From NCBI GenBank assembly GCA_037892935.1, contig JAYXKI010000016.1, positions 310,001-374,000 on the forward strand: DNA of 64,000 bases. Direction: 5' to 3'. The position numbers were made by a program, and so were the translations under genes. Source of the DNA: Phlebopus portentosus. Taxonomy: Eukaryota; Basidiomycota; Agaricomycetes; Boletales; Boletinellaceae. Under the pieces are notes generated by a model that had not been told where the DNA came from, searched no databases, and saw only the letters and a program-made list of their open reading frames with translations. Below are positions 46,811 to 56,648 of the stretch, piece by piece (positions within the stretch are counted from its first letter, which is position 1; each line of letters begins with the position of its first letter).

Positions 46811-46821
46811 AATAGAAAGAC
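46811..46821 (+). other. Element B self-priming primer-binding site
   Basis: AATAGAAAGAC, one base after the LTR, pairs perfectly (11/11) with GTCTTTCTATT at 46585-46595. No tRNA-type TGG site is present at this position. Confidence 0.7.
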
Positions 46822-47225
46822 CTACCTCTGGCTCACGCCCGATTCCGTTGTCGTCGAGCGCTCGCCTGTGACGTGTCCCCTGAAGTATATCTTCGAAGGA
46901 CGACATCGAACGAAACCCGGTTCCTACCGTGCAGACAACAAACCCCTATCTTGCCCGTCGAAGTCCGATTGACTCCGACGTGACCCGATAGTACCCGAAG
47001 TATCAACCAATCACATCACCGTGGCGCTCCGAATCACCCTTCTCTGGAACTCCCATCAAACCTTCTCGTGGGTAACGCATAGAGTCCAGTCGTCGACAAG
47101 TATCTCCTTCATTATCTACCTCGGAGCCTTTCGTTTAGTCATCAATTTCAAAGACGAGCCGGTTATCCGAAGTCGGTCCCGCCCGAACAGCATCCCGATC
47201 CCCGTTCCACCCCCAGCCTATCAAG

Positions 47226-48683
47226 GTGGAGCTAACTGACGAGCAACGAGCGGCCCTCCCTGCGAACTCTAGGTGGAGCGCCTCGCGGGGACATTATATC
47301 GTCAAAGCAGGAAATCAAGTCTTCGGCGCCTGGTGGGACGAGACTGCCAAGAGGTGGTACTCCCAGAGGGAAGGAAGGTCCATTCACTGGAGAGTGAAAC
47401 AAGAAGACGACGTAGACGAGCCCTCACCTCCTACTCCGACGCAACCAACGGCCCCCTTACCAGAACCATCGGGTTCGACCACCCAAGCGTTGGCCCCCAC
47501 TGTCGAGCCTTCTCCTGCTTTTGGAAAGTTCCGAGAACCAGCGCCGCCTATACCGAGTGAAGAAGACGAAGAAGAAGAAGAAGAAGAACACGAGATGTCA
47601 TTATCGAAGGAAGCGATGACGGATCTCGCAACGGCGGTCGCACTAGCGCTCCAAGCTGCAGGCGAAGGTGCGAACCAAGGATCAAAGGTGTCGAAGAAGG
47701 TCCACGTCGCCAAACCAAGAGACTTCGATGGTGAACACGATTATGTGGACTTCAAGCGAGAGCTGCGCCTCTACATCTACGCATCTGAGTCGGAGTTCAG
47801 GACGAACAAGAGTAAGATTATGTTCGCCCTGTCGTACATGAAGAGTGGTGCTGCGGCTCGCTGGGCAGAGAGTTACACCAGTGGAGCAGTCGATGCAGAC
47901 GGCAACCTGACGTTCACGGATGCCTGGGACGCCTTCTTAAAGAAGCTGGACACTTCTTTCGATGACCCTGCCAGATCCCAAAAGGCCTTCGAACGACTAG
48001 ACGCGATGTACCAAGGAGACCTCAACGCCGACGAGTTTTTCAACAAATTTGACATTTGTCGAGTGGATGCTGGCCTAGCAACAGAGGCACACGACGAATG
48101 GTTGATGAGTCGCCTGAAGAGGGCGCTAAACCCGAAGGTTGTGGAAGGTGTCATGAGATTGCCCAATGAACCGACGTCGTATGAAGAGTTCAAGAAAGCC
48201 GCCGTCAAGGTCGACAGGGTCGAGCGCCAAATCAGGGACCTGATGGCTGAACGTCGGAGGAAGACAATTAGTTCGACAGCGATGAAACCAGCTCCGACAC
48301 CACCAATGAGACGTTTTATGCCGCCTCAACAAGCAGCCCGTCCTTTCATACCCCCCCCTCAAGATCGTCGTGATGCTACAGGAGTAACGTATGGAGGCTT
48401 AGGACAACCCATGGAGGTGATGATGAACCAGGCGCGTCGTACACGTGCTTGTTACAAGTGCGGTCAGGTGGGCCATTACATCAGGGACTGCCCGCGAGGT
48501 CGTGAAGCAATACGTGCCATCATCGCAGCCTTCGTCCCAGCAGACAGAAAGGCGCTCTTCGAGGAACTCGGCCAAGCGAAGGAATCCTCCTTCGAAGAGG
48601 ATGACGACGTTGATGTACGAGCGGTACCCGCTGAGCTGGAAGAACTCGTAGAAGGCGAGGGTTTTCCAGGAGACCAGGCGTAG
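47226..48683 (+). CDS. Element B Gag (capsid, CCHC nucleocapsid)
   Basis: The frame is open from about 47139 to TAG 48681-48683. There is no ATG in any frame between the predicted RNA start (46585) and 47595, so the protein starts either at ATG 47595 (MSLSKEAMTDLATAV, 362 residues) or at a near-cognate codon upstream. The upstream part is protein-like (RWSASRGHYIVKAGNQVF, AWWDETAKRWY), which is why I give 47226 (GTG) as the provisional start. Then come a Pro/Ser/Glu-rich linker, the capsid region (AKPRDFDGEHDYVDFKREL, AFERLDAMYQGDLNADEFF), a basic segment and the knuckle CYKCGQVGHYIRDC. The heptamer GGGTTTT sits six codons before the stop. Confidence 0.88.
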   Translation: MELTDEQRAALPANSRWSASRGHYIVKAGNQVFGAWWDETAKRWYSQREGRSIHWRVKQEDDVDEPSPPTPTQPTAPLPEPSGSTTQALAPTVEPSPAFGKFREPAPPIPSEEDEEEEEEEHEMSLSKEAMTDLATAVALALQAAGEGANQGSKVSKKVHVAKPRDFDGEHDYVDFKRELRLYIYASESEFRTNKSKIMFALSYMKSGAAARWAESYTSGAVDADGNLTFTDAWDAFLKKLDTSFDDPARSQKAFERLDAMYQGDLNADEFFNKFDICRVDAGLATEAHDEWLMSRLKRALNPKVVEGVMRLPNEPTSYEEFKKAAVKVDRVERQIRDLMAERRRKTISSTAMKPAPTPPMRRFMPPQQAARPFIPPPQDRRDATGVTYGGLGQPMEVMMNQARRTRACYKCGQVGHYIRDCPRGREAIRAIIAAFVPADRKALFEELGQAKESSFEEDDDVDVRAVPAELEELVEGEGFPGDQA

Positions 48684-48709
48684 GCGTCGGAACGACTGGT
48701 CGGTCTCCT
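48659..48709 (+). promoter_or_regulatory. Element B -1 ribosomal frameshift signal
   Basis: G GGT TTT (48659-48665) is in the gag frame, and slipping back one base gives GGG TTT TCC in the pol frame. Downstream, AGGAGACC (48668-48675) pairs with GGTCTCCT (48702-48709), and GACCAG (48672-48677) can alternatively pair with CTGGTC (48696-48701). Confidence 0.7.
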
Positions 48710-51700
48710 AAAGGACTCTTTTCGTTGGACTCGTTAAAATATAATCGTCCTGTTGTACAATATCAAGATGCGAATACCAGTGACGGTTTCACCCTTCGAA
48801 AGATCCTTACCGACGTACTGCCAGATGAATCTGAAGATGACAACGATGATTTCGAAGTCTATGAAGATTTATTTGTCAGAAGAACAGATGCGCAAGCAGG
48901 CGAATTGAGAGAGGAAGAGCGGAATCAAACCGCTATAAAAAATGAGGTTGTGGCGGAAGCACCTTACCGCGAGAACGTTGTTGCTCAGGCGAACGTCACT
49001 GAAGCAGTGTGGGATGTAGTAGGCAGACGCGCGGCTGAGGTATGGCGCGAGGGCATTGTGGACGCAGATCAGTTCGTGCGACGGACGGGAGGAAAGGAGT
49101 TAGACGCCTTCGTTAGCATCGTACACCCAAAGGTAGCAGGTGACGACGAAGTAGACTTGTCGAACCCCCTACTCGAAGAGGAAAACTTCATTGATGCTCA
49201 TGCACTGATCGACTCAGGGTGCACGGGCTCATGCATCGATGAAGGTTTTGTCAAACGGTATGGTTTCCCCACCCAAAGATACATTCGGCCTAGACCAGTC
49301 TTCAATGCTGATGGAACAAGCAACGAGGCTGGATTAATCAAGGAATACGTAGTCGTACGAATGTTCTTTGGGAAACACGAGGAAGAGATTCGACTGGCAG
49401 TGACATCCTTAGCGTCAAGCAACATCTTCCTCGGACATGACTGGTTGACGAAGCATAATCCTGAGATTGATTGGAGGTTAGGAACAGTTAAGTTCACCCG
49501 TTGCCCTGATGAATGTGAATCGCCACTGTCGAGCGAGGAGATAGATGAAGAGTTTGTGAGGAATGTGCGGATGAAGGAAGCGGCAAAATGGCCACCTTAC
49601 CTGGAGGAATACGCCGACGTCTTTAGTGAGGAATCGTTCGAACGCTTACCAAACCACCGAACGTGGGACCACGCTATTGACCTGAAACCGGATTTCAAAC
49701 CCAGTGACTGCAAGGTTTACCCGTTATCGCCAAAAGAACAAGAAGCGATGAGGGAGTTCATTGAGGAAAACCTAGCGTCAGGACGTATCCGACAGTCGAA
49801 GTCTCCAATGGCGGCACCATTCTTCTTTATCAAGAAAGAGGATGGGAGCTTACGAGCAATCCAAGACTATCGAAAGCTCAATGAAGGAACGGTCAAGAAC
49901 AAATACCCGTTGCCACTGATAAACGAGCTCATCGACAAGGTTAAGGATGCAAGGTACATCACGAAGCTCGACGTTCGTTGGGGATACTACAACATCCGGA
50001 TTCGCGAGGGAGACGAGTGGAAGGCAGCGTTCCGGACAAATCTAGGCTTATTTGAACCCACAGTTATGTTCTTCGGCTTGTGTAATGCGCCAGCGACGTT
50101 CCAAGGCTTTATGAATGACATCTTTCGGGAGCTAATTCATGAGGGTATCGTCATCATTTACCTCGATGACATTCTTATCTTCTCGAATGATCTAGAAGAA
50201 CACCGCCGACGCACCAAACAAGTCTTCGAGATCCTTCGCCAAAACGGACTTTTCCTAAAACCGCAGAAGTGCGAGTTCGAAGTTGATACAGTCAAGTACC
50301 TCGGGCACATTATTGGCAATGGCGAAGTTCGAATGGATCCCAAGAAGATGGCGGCAGTACAGGACTGGCCAGTTCCGAAGAACGTCCACGAACTGCAACA
50401 ATTCCTGGGATTAGGAAATTGGTTGCGACGTTTTGTTAAGGACTACAGTTCGGTCGTCAAACCCTTGACTACCCTAACGGGTAAGGTGGAATGGAAATGG
50501 GGCGAAGATGAGCGGGCAGCGTTTGAGGAATTGAAGCGTCGTTTGAGTAGTCCTCCCGTGTTAGCGATACCCAACAACGAGGACCCTTTCCGTGTAGAAG
50601 CAGACGCGTCGGACTTTGCGACTGGTGGAGTCCTTCTCCAGAAACAAGACGGTAAATGGAAGGTGATCGCTTATCGGTCGTCAACATTCCTAGAGGCAGA
50701 GCGAAACTATGAGATTTACGACAAGGAAATGCTCGCCATCGTTCAAGCCCTAAAGGAATGGCGACAATATCTCCAGGGAGCTAACCAACCTTTTGAGGTA
50801 TGGACAGACCATGCAAATCTAACGTACTTCCGATCGCCACAGAAGTTAAATCGTCGACAAGCTCGTTGGCGACTCGATTTAGCTGAGTTCGATTTCACGC
50901 TAGTCCATAAACCCGGAAAGACGTTGGGAAAAGCCGATCTGTTGTCACGCCGGGCAGATTATGACAAGGGCGAGCGCGATAATGAGAACGTGACTTTCAT
51001 CAAGAAGGAATGGCTGGTTAGAGGAATGGTTCAGACGTCAAGAGAAGTACTCGTTGAAAAGGTCGTAGAAGCACAGAGACGAGAGGACGAAGGAGTGAGG
51101 CCGAAGGACGTCGAGAAAAGAGGGGACATGTGGAGAAAGGGCCGCCGACTATATGTACCAGCGAGCATCAGAGAGGACGTCATGAGGGAACACCATGACT
51201 CGACCCTGGCAGGACATCCAGGAGCAACAAAGACGATCCAGCTGATAGCACGCAAGTACTGGTGGCCGAGGATGAGTGCAGATGTGCGAATGTACGTGCG
51301 GGGGTGTGATCGTTGTCAGCGGACGAAGGCTCTAAGGACAACGAGAGCAAAGGTTTTACACCCTAATGAGGTGCCGGAGGCGCCATGGCAGATTGTCACG
51401 GTCGACCTAATCGGAGAGTTGCCAGAATCGAATGGGTTCAATGCGGTTTGCGTAGTGGTCGATCGCTTTAGCAAACAAATCCATGCAATTCCAACAACGA
51501 CAAAGTTAACGGCAGAAGGCATGGCTAGGATCTACAGAGACCACGTCTTCCGATTACACGGACTACCACGGAAGATCATTCATGACCGAGGGGTGCAATT
51601 CGACGCCAAAATGATGAAGGAATTGTACAAACTCCTCCACATTGAAGGCAACCCATCGACAGCGTATCACCCACAAACTGACGGACAGACAGAGCGGGTT

Positions 51701-52549
51701 AATCAGGAACTAGAACAATACCTGCGGTTATACGTCAACCATCGGCAGTCGGACTGGGCGGACTGGCTGGCTCTCGCAGAATTCGCATACAACAATCGTG
51801 AACATTCAGCGACGAAGCTATCTCCCTTCTTCGTCAATACGGGAATGCACCCCTTAGACTTCACAGGGGTTGGAACGGCATCATCGAACCTGTCAGCAGA
51901 GGAATTTGCCAAACATGTCAAGGAGGTGCACGAACTCGCTCAAGGTAACCTAACCCAAGCAAACGAAGACATGAAGCGTTTCTACGACCGCCATGCTGGG
52001 AAATCCATTACCTATGAGGCAGGGCAGAAAGTCTTCTTAGATGGACGAAATATCAAGACGATCCGACCGACGAAGAAGATGGATGATAAATGGTTCGGCC
52101 CCTTCGAAGTAGTGGAAAAGGTTGGCGCAAGCGCATACAGACTCAAACTACCGAAGACCTGGAAGAAGGTCCATCCAGTTTTCAATGAGATCTTGCTCAA
52201 ACCAGCCGTCCAACCGTCCTTTGAATCACAGAAGAAACCACCTCCACCACCGCCAGTGATCATTGATGAGCAGGAAGAGTACGAGGTTGAAGAAATACTC
52301 GACTCGCGTCTGCATCGAGGCAAGCTCCAATTCCTGGTCAAGTGGGTTGGATATGAGGAAGCGACTTGGCAGCCAGAATCCGACGTCAAGGATAATGCGC
52401 AGGAGTCGATTCAAGAATTCTACCGCAAACATCCTGGAGCTCCAAGGAAGTTAACGATACCTCGACAAAGCCTGCGAGCGCTGTACAAGTTCACGTCCTC
52501 AGAAGGCTTATGTGGTTGGTCGGGACGCCCAACCTTGAAGGGGGGGTGA
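48665..52549 (+). CDS. Element B Pol (PR-RT-RNase H-INT-chromodomain), intact
   Basis: Lies in -1 relative to gag, open from the slippery site to TGA 52547-52549; about 1,290 codons. Domains in order: aspartic protease (ALIDSGCTGSCID, near 49205), RT (FFIKKEDGSLRAIQDYRKLN; TKLDVRWGYYN; active site IYLDDILIFS, near 50160), RNase H (VEADASDFATGG; ERNYEIYDKEMLAIV; WTDHANLTYF), integrase zinc part (HHDSTLAGHPG ... CDRCQRT), DDE core (TVDLIGELP, HDRGVQFDAK, DGQTERVNQELE), GPF module (KWFGPFEVVEKVG) and a C-terminal chromodomain (YEVEEILDSRLHRGKLQFLV ... TWQPESDV). All catalytic residues that I can locate are present. It makes the enzymes for replication and insertion; the chromodomain probably steers integration to marked chromatin. 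Confidence 0.96.
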   Translation, partial: SRRPGVGVGTTGRSPKGLFSLDSLKYNRPVVQYQDANTSDGFTLRKILTDVLPDESEDDNDDFEVYEDLFVRRTDAQAGELREEERNQTAIKNEVVAEAPYRENVVAQANVTEAVWDVVGRRAAEVWREGIVDADQFVRRTGGKELDAFVSIVHPKVAGDDEVDLSNPLLEEENFIDAHALIDSGCTGSCIDEGFVKRYGFPTQRYIRPRPVFNADGTSNEAGLIKEYVVVRMFFGKHEEEIRLAVTSLASSNIFLGHDWLTKHNPEIDWRLGTVKFTRCPDECESPLSSEEIDEEFVRNVRMKEAAKWPPYLEEYADVFSEESFERLPNHRTWDHAIDLKPDFKPSDCKVYPLSPKEQEAMREFIEENLASGRIRQSKSPMAAPFFFIKKEDGSLRAIQDYRKLNEGTVKNKYPLPLINELIDKVKDARYITKLDVRWGYYNIRIREGDEWKAAFRTNLGLFEPTVMFFGLCNAPATFQGFMNDIFRELIHEGIVIIYLDDILIFSNDLEEHRRRTKQVFEILRQNGLFLKPQKCEFEVDTVKYLGHIIGNGEVRMDPKKMAAVQDWPVPKNVHELQQFLGLGNWLRRFVKDYSSVVKPLTTLTGKVEWKWGEDERAAFEELKRRLSSPPVLAIPNNEDPFRVEADASDFATGGVLLQKQDGKWKVIAYRSSTFLEAERNYEIYDKEMLAIVQALKEWRQYLQGANQPFEVWTDHANLTYFRSPQKLNRRQARWRLDLAEFDFTLVHKPGKTLGKADLLSRRADYDKGERDNENVTFIKKEWLVRGMVQTSREVLVEKVVEAQRREDEGVRPKDVEKRGDMWRKGRRLYVPASIREDVMREHHDSTLAGHPGATKTIQLIARKYWWPRMSADVRMYVRGCDRCQRTKALRTTRAKVLHPNEVPEAPWQIVTVDLIGELPESNGFNAVCVVVDRFSKQIHAIPTTTKLTAEGMARIYRDHVFRLHGLPRKIIHDRGVQFDAKMMKELYKLLHIEGNPSTAYHPQTDGQTERVNQELEQYLRLYVNHRQSDWADWLALAEFAYNNREHSATKLSPFFVNTGMHPLDFTGVGTASSNLSAEEFAKHVKEVHELAQGNLTQANEDMKRFYDRHAGKSITYEAGQKVFLDGRNIKTIRPTKKMDDKWFGPFEVVEKVGASAYRLKLPKTWKKVHPVFNEILLKPAVQPSFESQKKPPPPPPVIIDEQEEYEVEEILDSRLHRGKLQFLVKWVGYEEATWQPESDVKDNAQESIQEFYRKHPGAPRKLTIPRQSLRALYKFTSSEGLCGWSGRPTLKGG
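52537..52549 (+). other. Element B polypurine tract
   Basis: GAAGGGGGGGTGA directly precedes the right LTR and overlaps the pol stop codon. Confidence 0.8.
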
Positions 52550-53015
52550 TGTAAGGACTCGAACATTTTCCTTTTCTTTTCTGACGTCATCATTTATTTT
52601 AATATTCTTTTTCTTTTCTTTTATTTTATTTTTCTTATGCGCTTATTCATCCTTTTGCCGGAACATTCCATGACGTTCTACCACGCTCACTAATCATCCC
52701 ACTCCTTCATCATGTGATTTCTTATTAGAGTATACCTTTCACGCACTCGAAGTCTATATAAGTAGATAGGTTGACTTGTTCGTTTTCCTTGTCTTTCTAT
52801 TTTACTTACCTTCACTGCGACATAGGTACCTACTCTTGTATTATTAGTTTACTGAATTTTACTTACCTTCACTGCGACATAGCGTTCGACGGTCTGGACT
52901 TAAGCCTCGTCTTAGCTGTCTTGACCTGAGCGACGTGTTTGGGATTATCTCATTCACGCTTGTTTGTTGTTGTGTTGGCCTGCCTCGACTCAGTCCTTGA
53001 GCCGTCCGCCTAACA
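52550..53015 (+). repeat. Element B right LTR
   Basis: 466 bp. Read base by base I find no difference from the left LTR. It is followed by the CGCCT duplication. Confidence 0.97.
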
Positions 53016-53020
53016 CGCCT

Positions 53021-54897
53021 GTTTCGACTTGTTCCGACGCAAAATGCCCAACTTGTAACGTAAGTGAATCATCCACGACCTCACCATATTTGACTTCAGC
53101 CGCGTTGTATCTCTTCGCCGTTGTCAACTCCTTCATCTGTTTCCTAACGTCCGGGGCGATTGAGAGGAGTTCACGTTGGCTGATGGTGATAGGGGTATTG
53201 AGGGTACGAGTCAGAACGTTGGAGACTGCGCTCGAGTCTTCTATTGGTACGACGTATTTATACTGGGGTTGTGATTTCCTGGTAATGTCGTCCTGCTGCG
53301 GTGACTGGAGCGACCTTGTCGAGGGCCGCGCGCCACTCAGTGGCGTGGGCTGTGGTTTTGCCTGCGCCTTCTTATGAGGCTGAACTCTAGGGATCTCTAC
53401 GCCATCGGGCTTCGTTCTTCATCCACCAGCTGCCTTCTTCTTCGCCTCGTTAATCAAAATCTCCAAACGTTCGATGTCGTAATTTTCCTGCTCGTCCTGA
53501 TCTTCTTCGTCGTGACTATAAGCGTACGCTGGACCAGCTTGATGGCTATATGCGGGCGTGACTGACTCGACCATCCCTACTGTGTGTGTCGCCGGGGCTT
53601 TAGCATGAAAGCTATCGATTCGTTCTTTAAGATTGTTCCCCGGTAGCGACCTCGTAATGAGACCGCCATTCGGCAACACAATCCTTCCATCCTGGCTCCT
53701 AACGCACTTTCCGGCTTGGATGTACTCGAGAACCTTCGTACACGATCGAATATAGTGTCCTGCTTCGCCGCAGAAGTTGCAAACTGGGTTTCGCGGAGTT
53801 TCGCTGCGTTCCGCCCCTGGTCGATGCGGAACGTTCCCCTTGCTCAGGGCGTCGAGCGTAACCTGAAAACTCTTCAACGTATCCATTACCCTGGCCAAAT
53901 CCACTTCTTCCTTCTTCACGATACTTGTCGAAGCTTCTCTGGTAGCTGGGGGTGGAAAGTTACTGCCGAAACTGCCCACAATCTTTCCTCCCAGCACGAA
54001 ATTCGAATGCTCGAGAACGTCTTTAATCTTGTAAGGCGTAGATGAGTCGTGGTCTGGCAGCTTAATCTCGATACGACGAATGAGCGCCTCTCTAAGGTCT
54101 CCTGTAATTCCCATCAGGAACATCTCGTCAGCTTGGGACTCTAAGATCTTTCCGTTCATTATAAGATACTTAGAGCGCCTGACGAATTCTCGATGATATT
54201 CGCCTAGGTCTTCTCGGTTCTTGATCCCTTTCTTCGCCCGTTCTACGACCAAATGCTCTAGTTCTCCCTTGGAGTAGTGTTTCCCTGCCGTGAGACTCGG
54301 GTATAGAGCTATAATGTCTCTCTTCACCGTCTCCACATCAGGGGTCGGGTCGTTAATTTCGTCGGTAGTCTCCCAAAGTTCTGCGACGTCGGTCTTTGCA
54401 TAGTACAAGAACTTCCGGACGTGATCTCTATCGTTCCACGCGGCCTGTCTTGTGATCTCTGCAACATCTTCAAAGAACCTAGGGAGTTCCTTTGGTTCTG
54501 AGCCGTCAAACGTTGGGGCTCGTTTGTCCCCACACGAGGGCGGTTGGTACGCCATTGCGGTTTGTCGATTTGTAAGTTGTTGTAATACGTTAGCGTTAGC
54601 AGATAGACGAGCTATTACCGCTGCGTTGCTGGCTAAAATCTGTTGAGTTACGGTAGGTAGTTGGTAATTGGTAGGCGGGCTAGCTGGTCCGCTCGGTGAT
54701 CCTGGGGTGGAAACTGGCACGGATGAGAGGTTGGGAAGTTCTGAATCGGCGATGGTAGATGGGGAATGATCTAGGGAATCAATGTTGGAAGGAATGGCGC
54801 TAACGGATTGTCGCAAGGGTGTTTCGCTGTGTTCTGCGTTTTCTGCAGCGGAACGTAAGTTGCAATTGACAATCCTCGGCCTTCGAGTCGGCGGCAA
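53021..54897 (-). pseudogene. Element C gag and gag-protease linker, part before the B insertion
   Basis: The gag frame runs from about 54897 to TGA 53419-53421; the same frame then continues (RTKPDGVEIPRVQPHKK, ITISQRELLSIAPDVRKQ) to the B insertion. The TGA therefore either is read through or, more likely, is a decayed CGA. Capsid-type sequence (APTFDGSEPKELPRFFEDV) follows a Ser/Thr/Pro-rich N-terminus, and the knuckle is CNFCGEAGHYIRSC. The first ATG in the frame is at 54555 (MAYQPPSC), about 115 codons in. The ITISQRELL segment is characteristic of a basidiomycete gypsy lineage. Confidence 0.85.
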
Positions 54898-54996
54898 AAC
54901 CTGATGTTCTACAGGGACTCGAGCGGATTGGCTACGTGTAACTCGTCTGCTAGATGAATTTAGCGGGGTATTCGTAATGGTTGGACAGTGAAATCC

Positions 54997-55014
54997 CCCT
55001 CGCTGGGGGCTCCA
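54997..55014 (-). other. Element C putative tRNA-type primer-binding site
   Basis: In sense orientation TGGAGCCCCCAGCGAGGG starts two bases after the 5' LTR. It begins with the TGG expected for pairing with a tRNA CCA end. I have not identified the tRNA. Confidence 0.5.
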
Positions 55015-55016
55015 CT

Positions 55017-56644
55017 TGAAACTCCTGTGGACGTTCTGATGCTGGACAGGGAGTGTATAGTTCGAGGGGCTGCCCTAGAATACCTTCAAACGGTCAGCAG
55101 AGAATTACACCCGAGCTAAGAGCACGAAGGAGTGGAGGGAAATAGGGATAGACAATGGAAGGGCTTGGTGAGAACCGGGGATATGAGGGAAGCGCTCGAG
55201 GAGGAATTCCGAGGGTAGGCTTCTCCCGAGATCGTCGGCGGTGGTGCAAAGGTTAAATCGACTCTCCGGCTCAGCTGTGAGCTCTGGACTAAAGCCGACT
55301 AACCCAAGGCACAAGAACTAAACTAACTAAGCTACGCTAGTCGAACCACCAACCCGAACGTGACTAATCGACTGTGCTAACACACTGGCAAGCGACTGCA
55401 GCCGATCTCACTCGTAGTCTAAAGTGTCGGAACGCGGCGTAACGATTCGAAATGCGATACGATGGACGAAGGACAATTGCTGAGTGAGTCGAAATGTGAT
55501 GCGAGGGATGGAGGTGCGAAACGATGACGGAAGGGGACTGAGAGAATCGAAGGATATGTGTGGGACGATTAAACCGACCGTTTCCGATCGAAACGATGCG
55601 GAATAGCACCGGGCTGGTCTTGAGGAAGCGGAGAGTGGAAAGTCAAGAGGGAAGGGGTGATATGGTGTCCTTTCCCGACGACAATGGAGAGGAGAAGGTG
55701 TTGCGAGACCAAATGTGAGTGGTACGCAGAGTAACTGGGTTACGAGCGAAACCGGACGAAATGGATCGAAACACGTGAGGGGATCTTGTTTCGGGTGAGA
55801 GGAGATAGAGAAGCTTTTATACGATGACGGCGAACTATACGAATGCACGAACGGCTCTACTGCGAAGAGAGATCACCGATCGACTGTACAGAATACGAAA
55901 TGTCATATATTAGACTCTAGAGACGAGAGAGTCCACTACGAACAAGTAGACTAGAGGTCGAGAGGCTTTGAGACGATGTGAGAACTGCAAGCTAAGCTCC
56001 CACTCAGCTCCGACTAAGCTGTCTCTCTACTACGAGAGTCGTGCTATATTTATACTAAACGTCCAAGACTGAGCCTCCCAGCGGTCAGAGAACCTACATC
56101 ATAAAGAAAAGGGAACACATATCGCTATCTACAAAGGAGAGGAGCGCATAGGAATGGTTTAAGGGACACATAGGTCAAAAGAAACAATACTAAGCATGTC
56201 TGGAACGAGAGCATAATGGATTAAAGGGGACGCATATAGAAAGGTCAGAATATGTGCGGAACCTTCGGAACTGGGTCTCTTTGAGCGGAACGAAGCGGAA
56301 CTCGGGGAAACGACTCGGAAGTGCTCTGGCTAGCCTGACAAAGTAAGTCTGCAATGTTTAACAAAGGAGAGGGACTGAGGACGAGGTTGCAGGGTCAAAT
56401 CTCTTTGTCTGGAATGCGGATCCGAGGTCCGGAGACTTGTGATCGACGCATGCAAACTCGATGCCGTGATTCTCCTGTCTTGATGGCCGATCAAGGAACG
56501 GTGCACGTGCCATCTGGACTATGGCGTTCTTGCTAAGTTCACTCGTTCGAGCAAAACCAGTCGAAACCGAGCAAAACCAGTCGGAACACCGCGGAACTGG
56601 TCGTAACGACTCCGTATGTTCCCAAGCTTCAGACTTACTCTTCA
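55017..56644 (-). repeat. Element C 5' LTR
   Basis: 1,628 bp, transcribed leftward. The TATAAATATAG box lies near 56053-56043. The leader behind it has one 23-codon uORF (ATG at 55906) and then no ATG until 54555. Confidence 0.93.
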
Positions 56645-56648
56645 CCGC

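Larger units (their letters stand above)
46344..53015 (+). mobile_element. Element B: intact, very young chromodomain Ty3/gypsy retrotransposon
   Basis: 6,672 bp, TGTAAGG...GCCTAACA, with 466-bp LTRs that I read as identical. The 5-bp duplication CGCCT lies at 46339-46343 and 53016-53020; removing B restores one protease frame of element C. Gag and pol are both uninterrupted, with a frameshift signal between them, a self-priming site and a purine tract. It is the best candidate in the window for a currently mobile element. Confidence 0.97.
37909..56644 (-). mobile_element. Element C: gypsy element with antisense Zn2Cys6 gene, contains element B
   Basis: Two 1,628-bp LTRs (37909-39536 and 55017-56644) read on the minus strand as TGAAGAG...GTTTCA. 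The flanking duplication is CCGC (37905-37908 and 56645-56648). Without element B, C is about 12 kb. Minus-strand order: gag with zinc knuckle, protease, RT, RNase H, integrase; on the plus strand between integrase and the 3' LTR there is an extra spliced gene. The LTRs differ at roughly 28 sites (under 2%), nearly all transitions in a CpG context. Its RT (FADD) and protease (DQG) motifs place it in a different lineage from A, B and D, and it lacks a chromodomain. Confidence 0.93.

Noticed and set aside
38300..55848. 146-codon minus-strand frame present in both LTRs of element C (38300-38740, 55408-55848)
   Set aside because: It is in both copies simply because the LTRs are nearly identical; it starts at GTG, lies in the transcribed leader and is low-complexity Ser/Pro/Arg-rich. 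Unlike the A U3 ORF, it has no ATG.
39246..56536. 60-codon plus-strand frames in both C LTRs (39246-39428, 56354-56536)
   Set aside because: Short, not protein-like, duplicated only through the LTRs.
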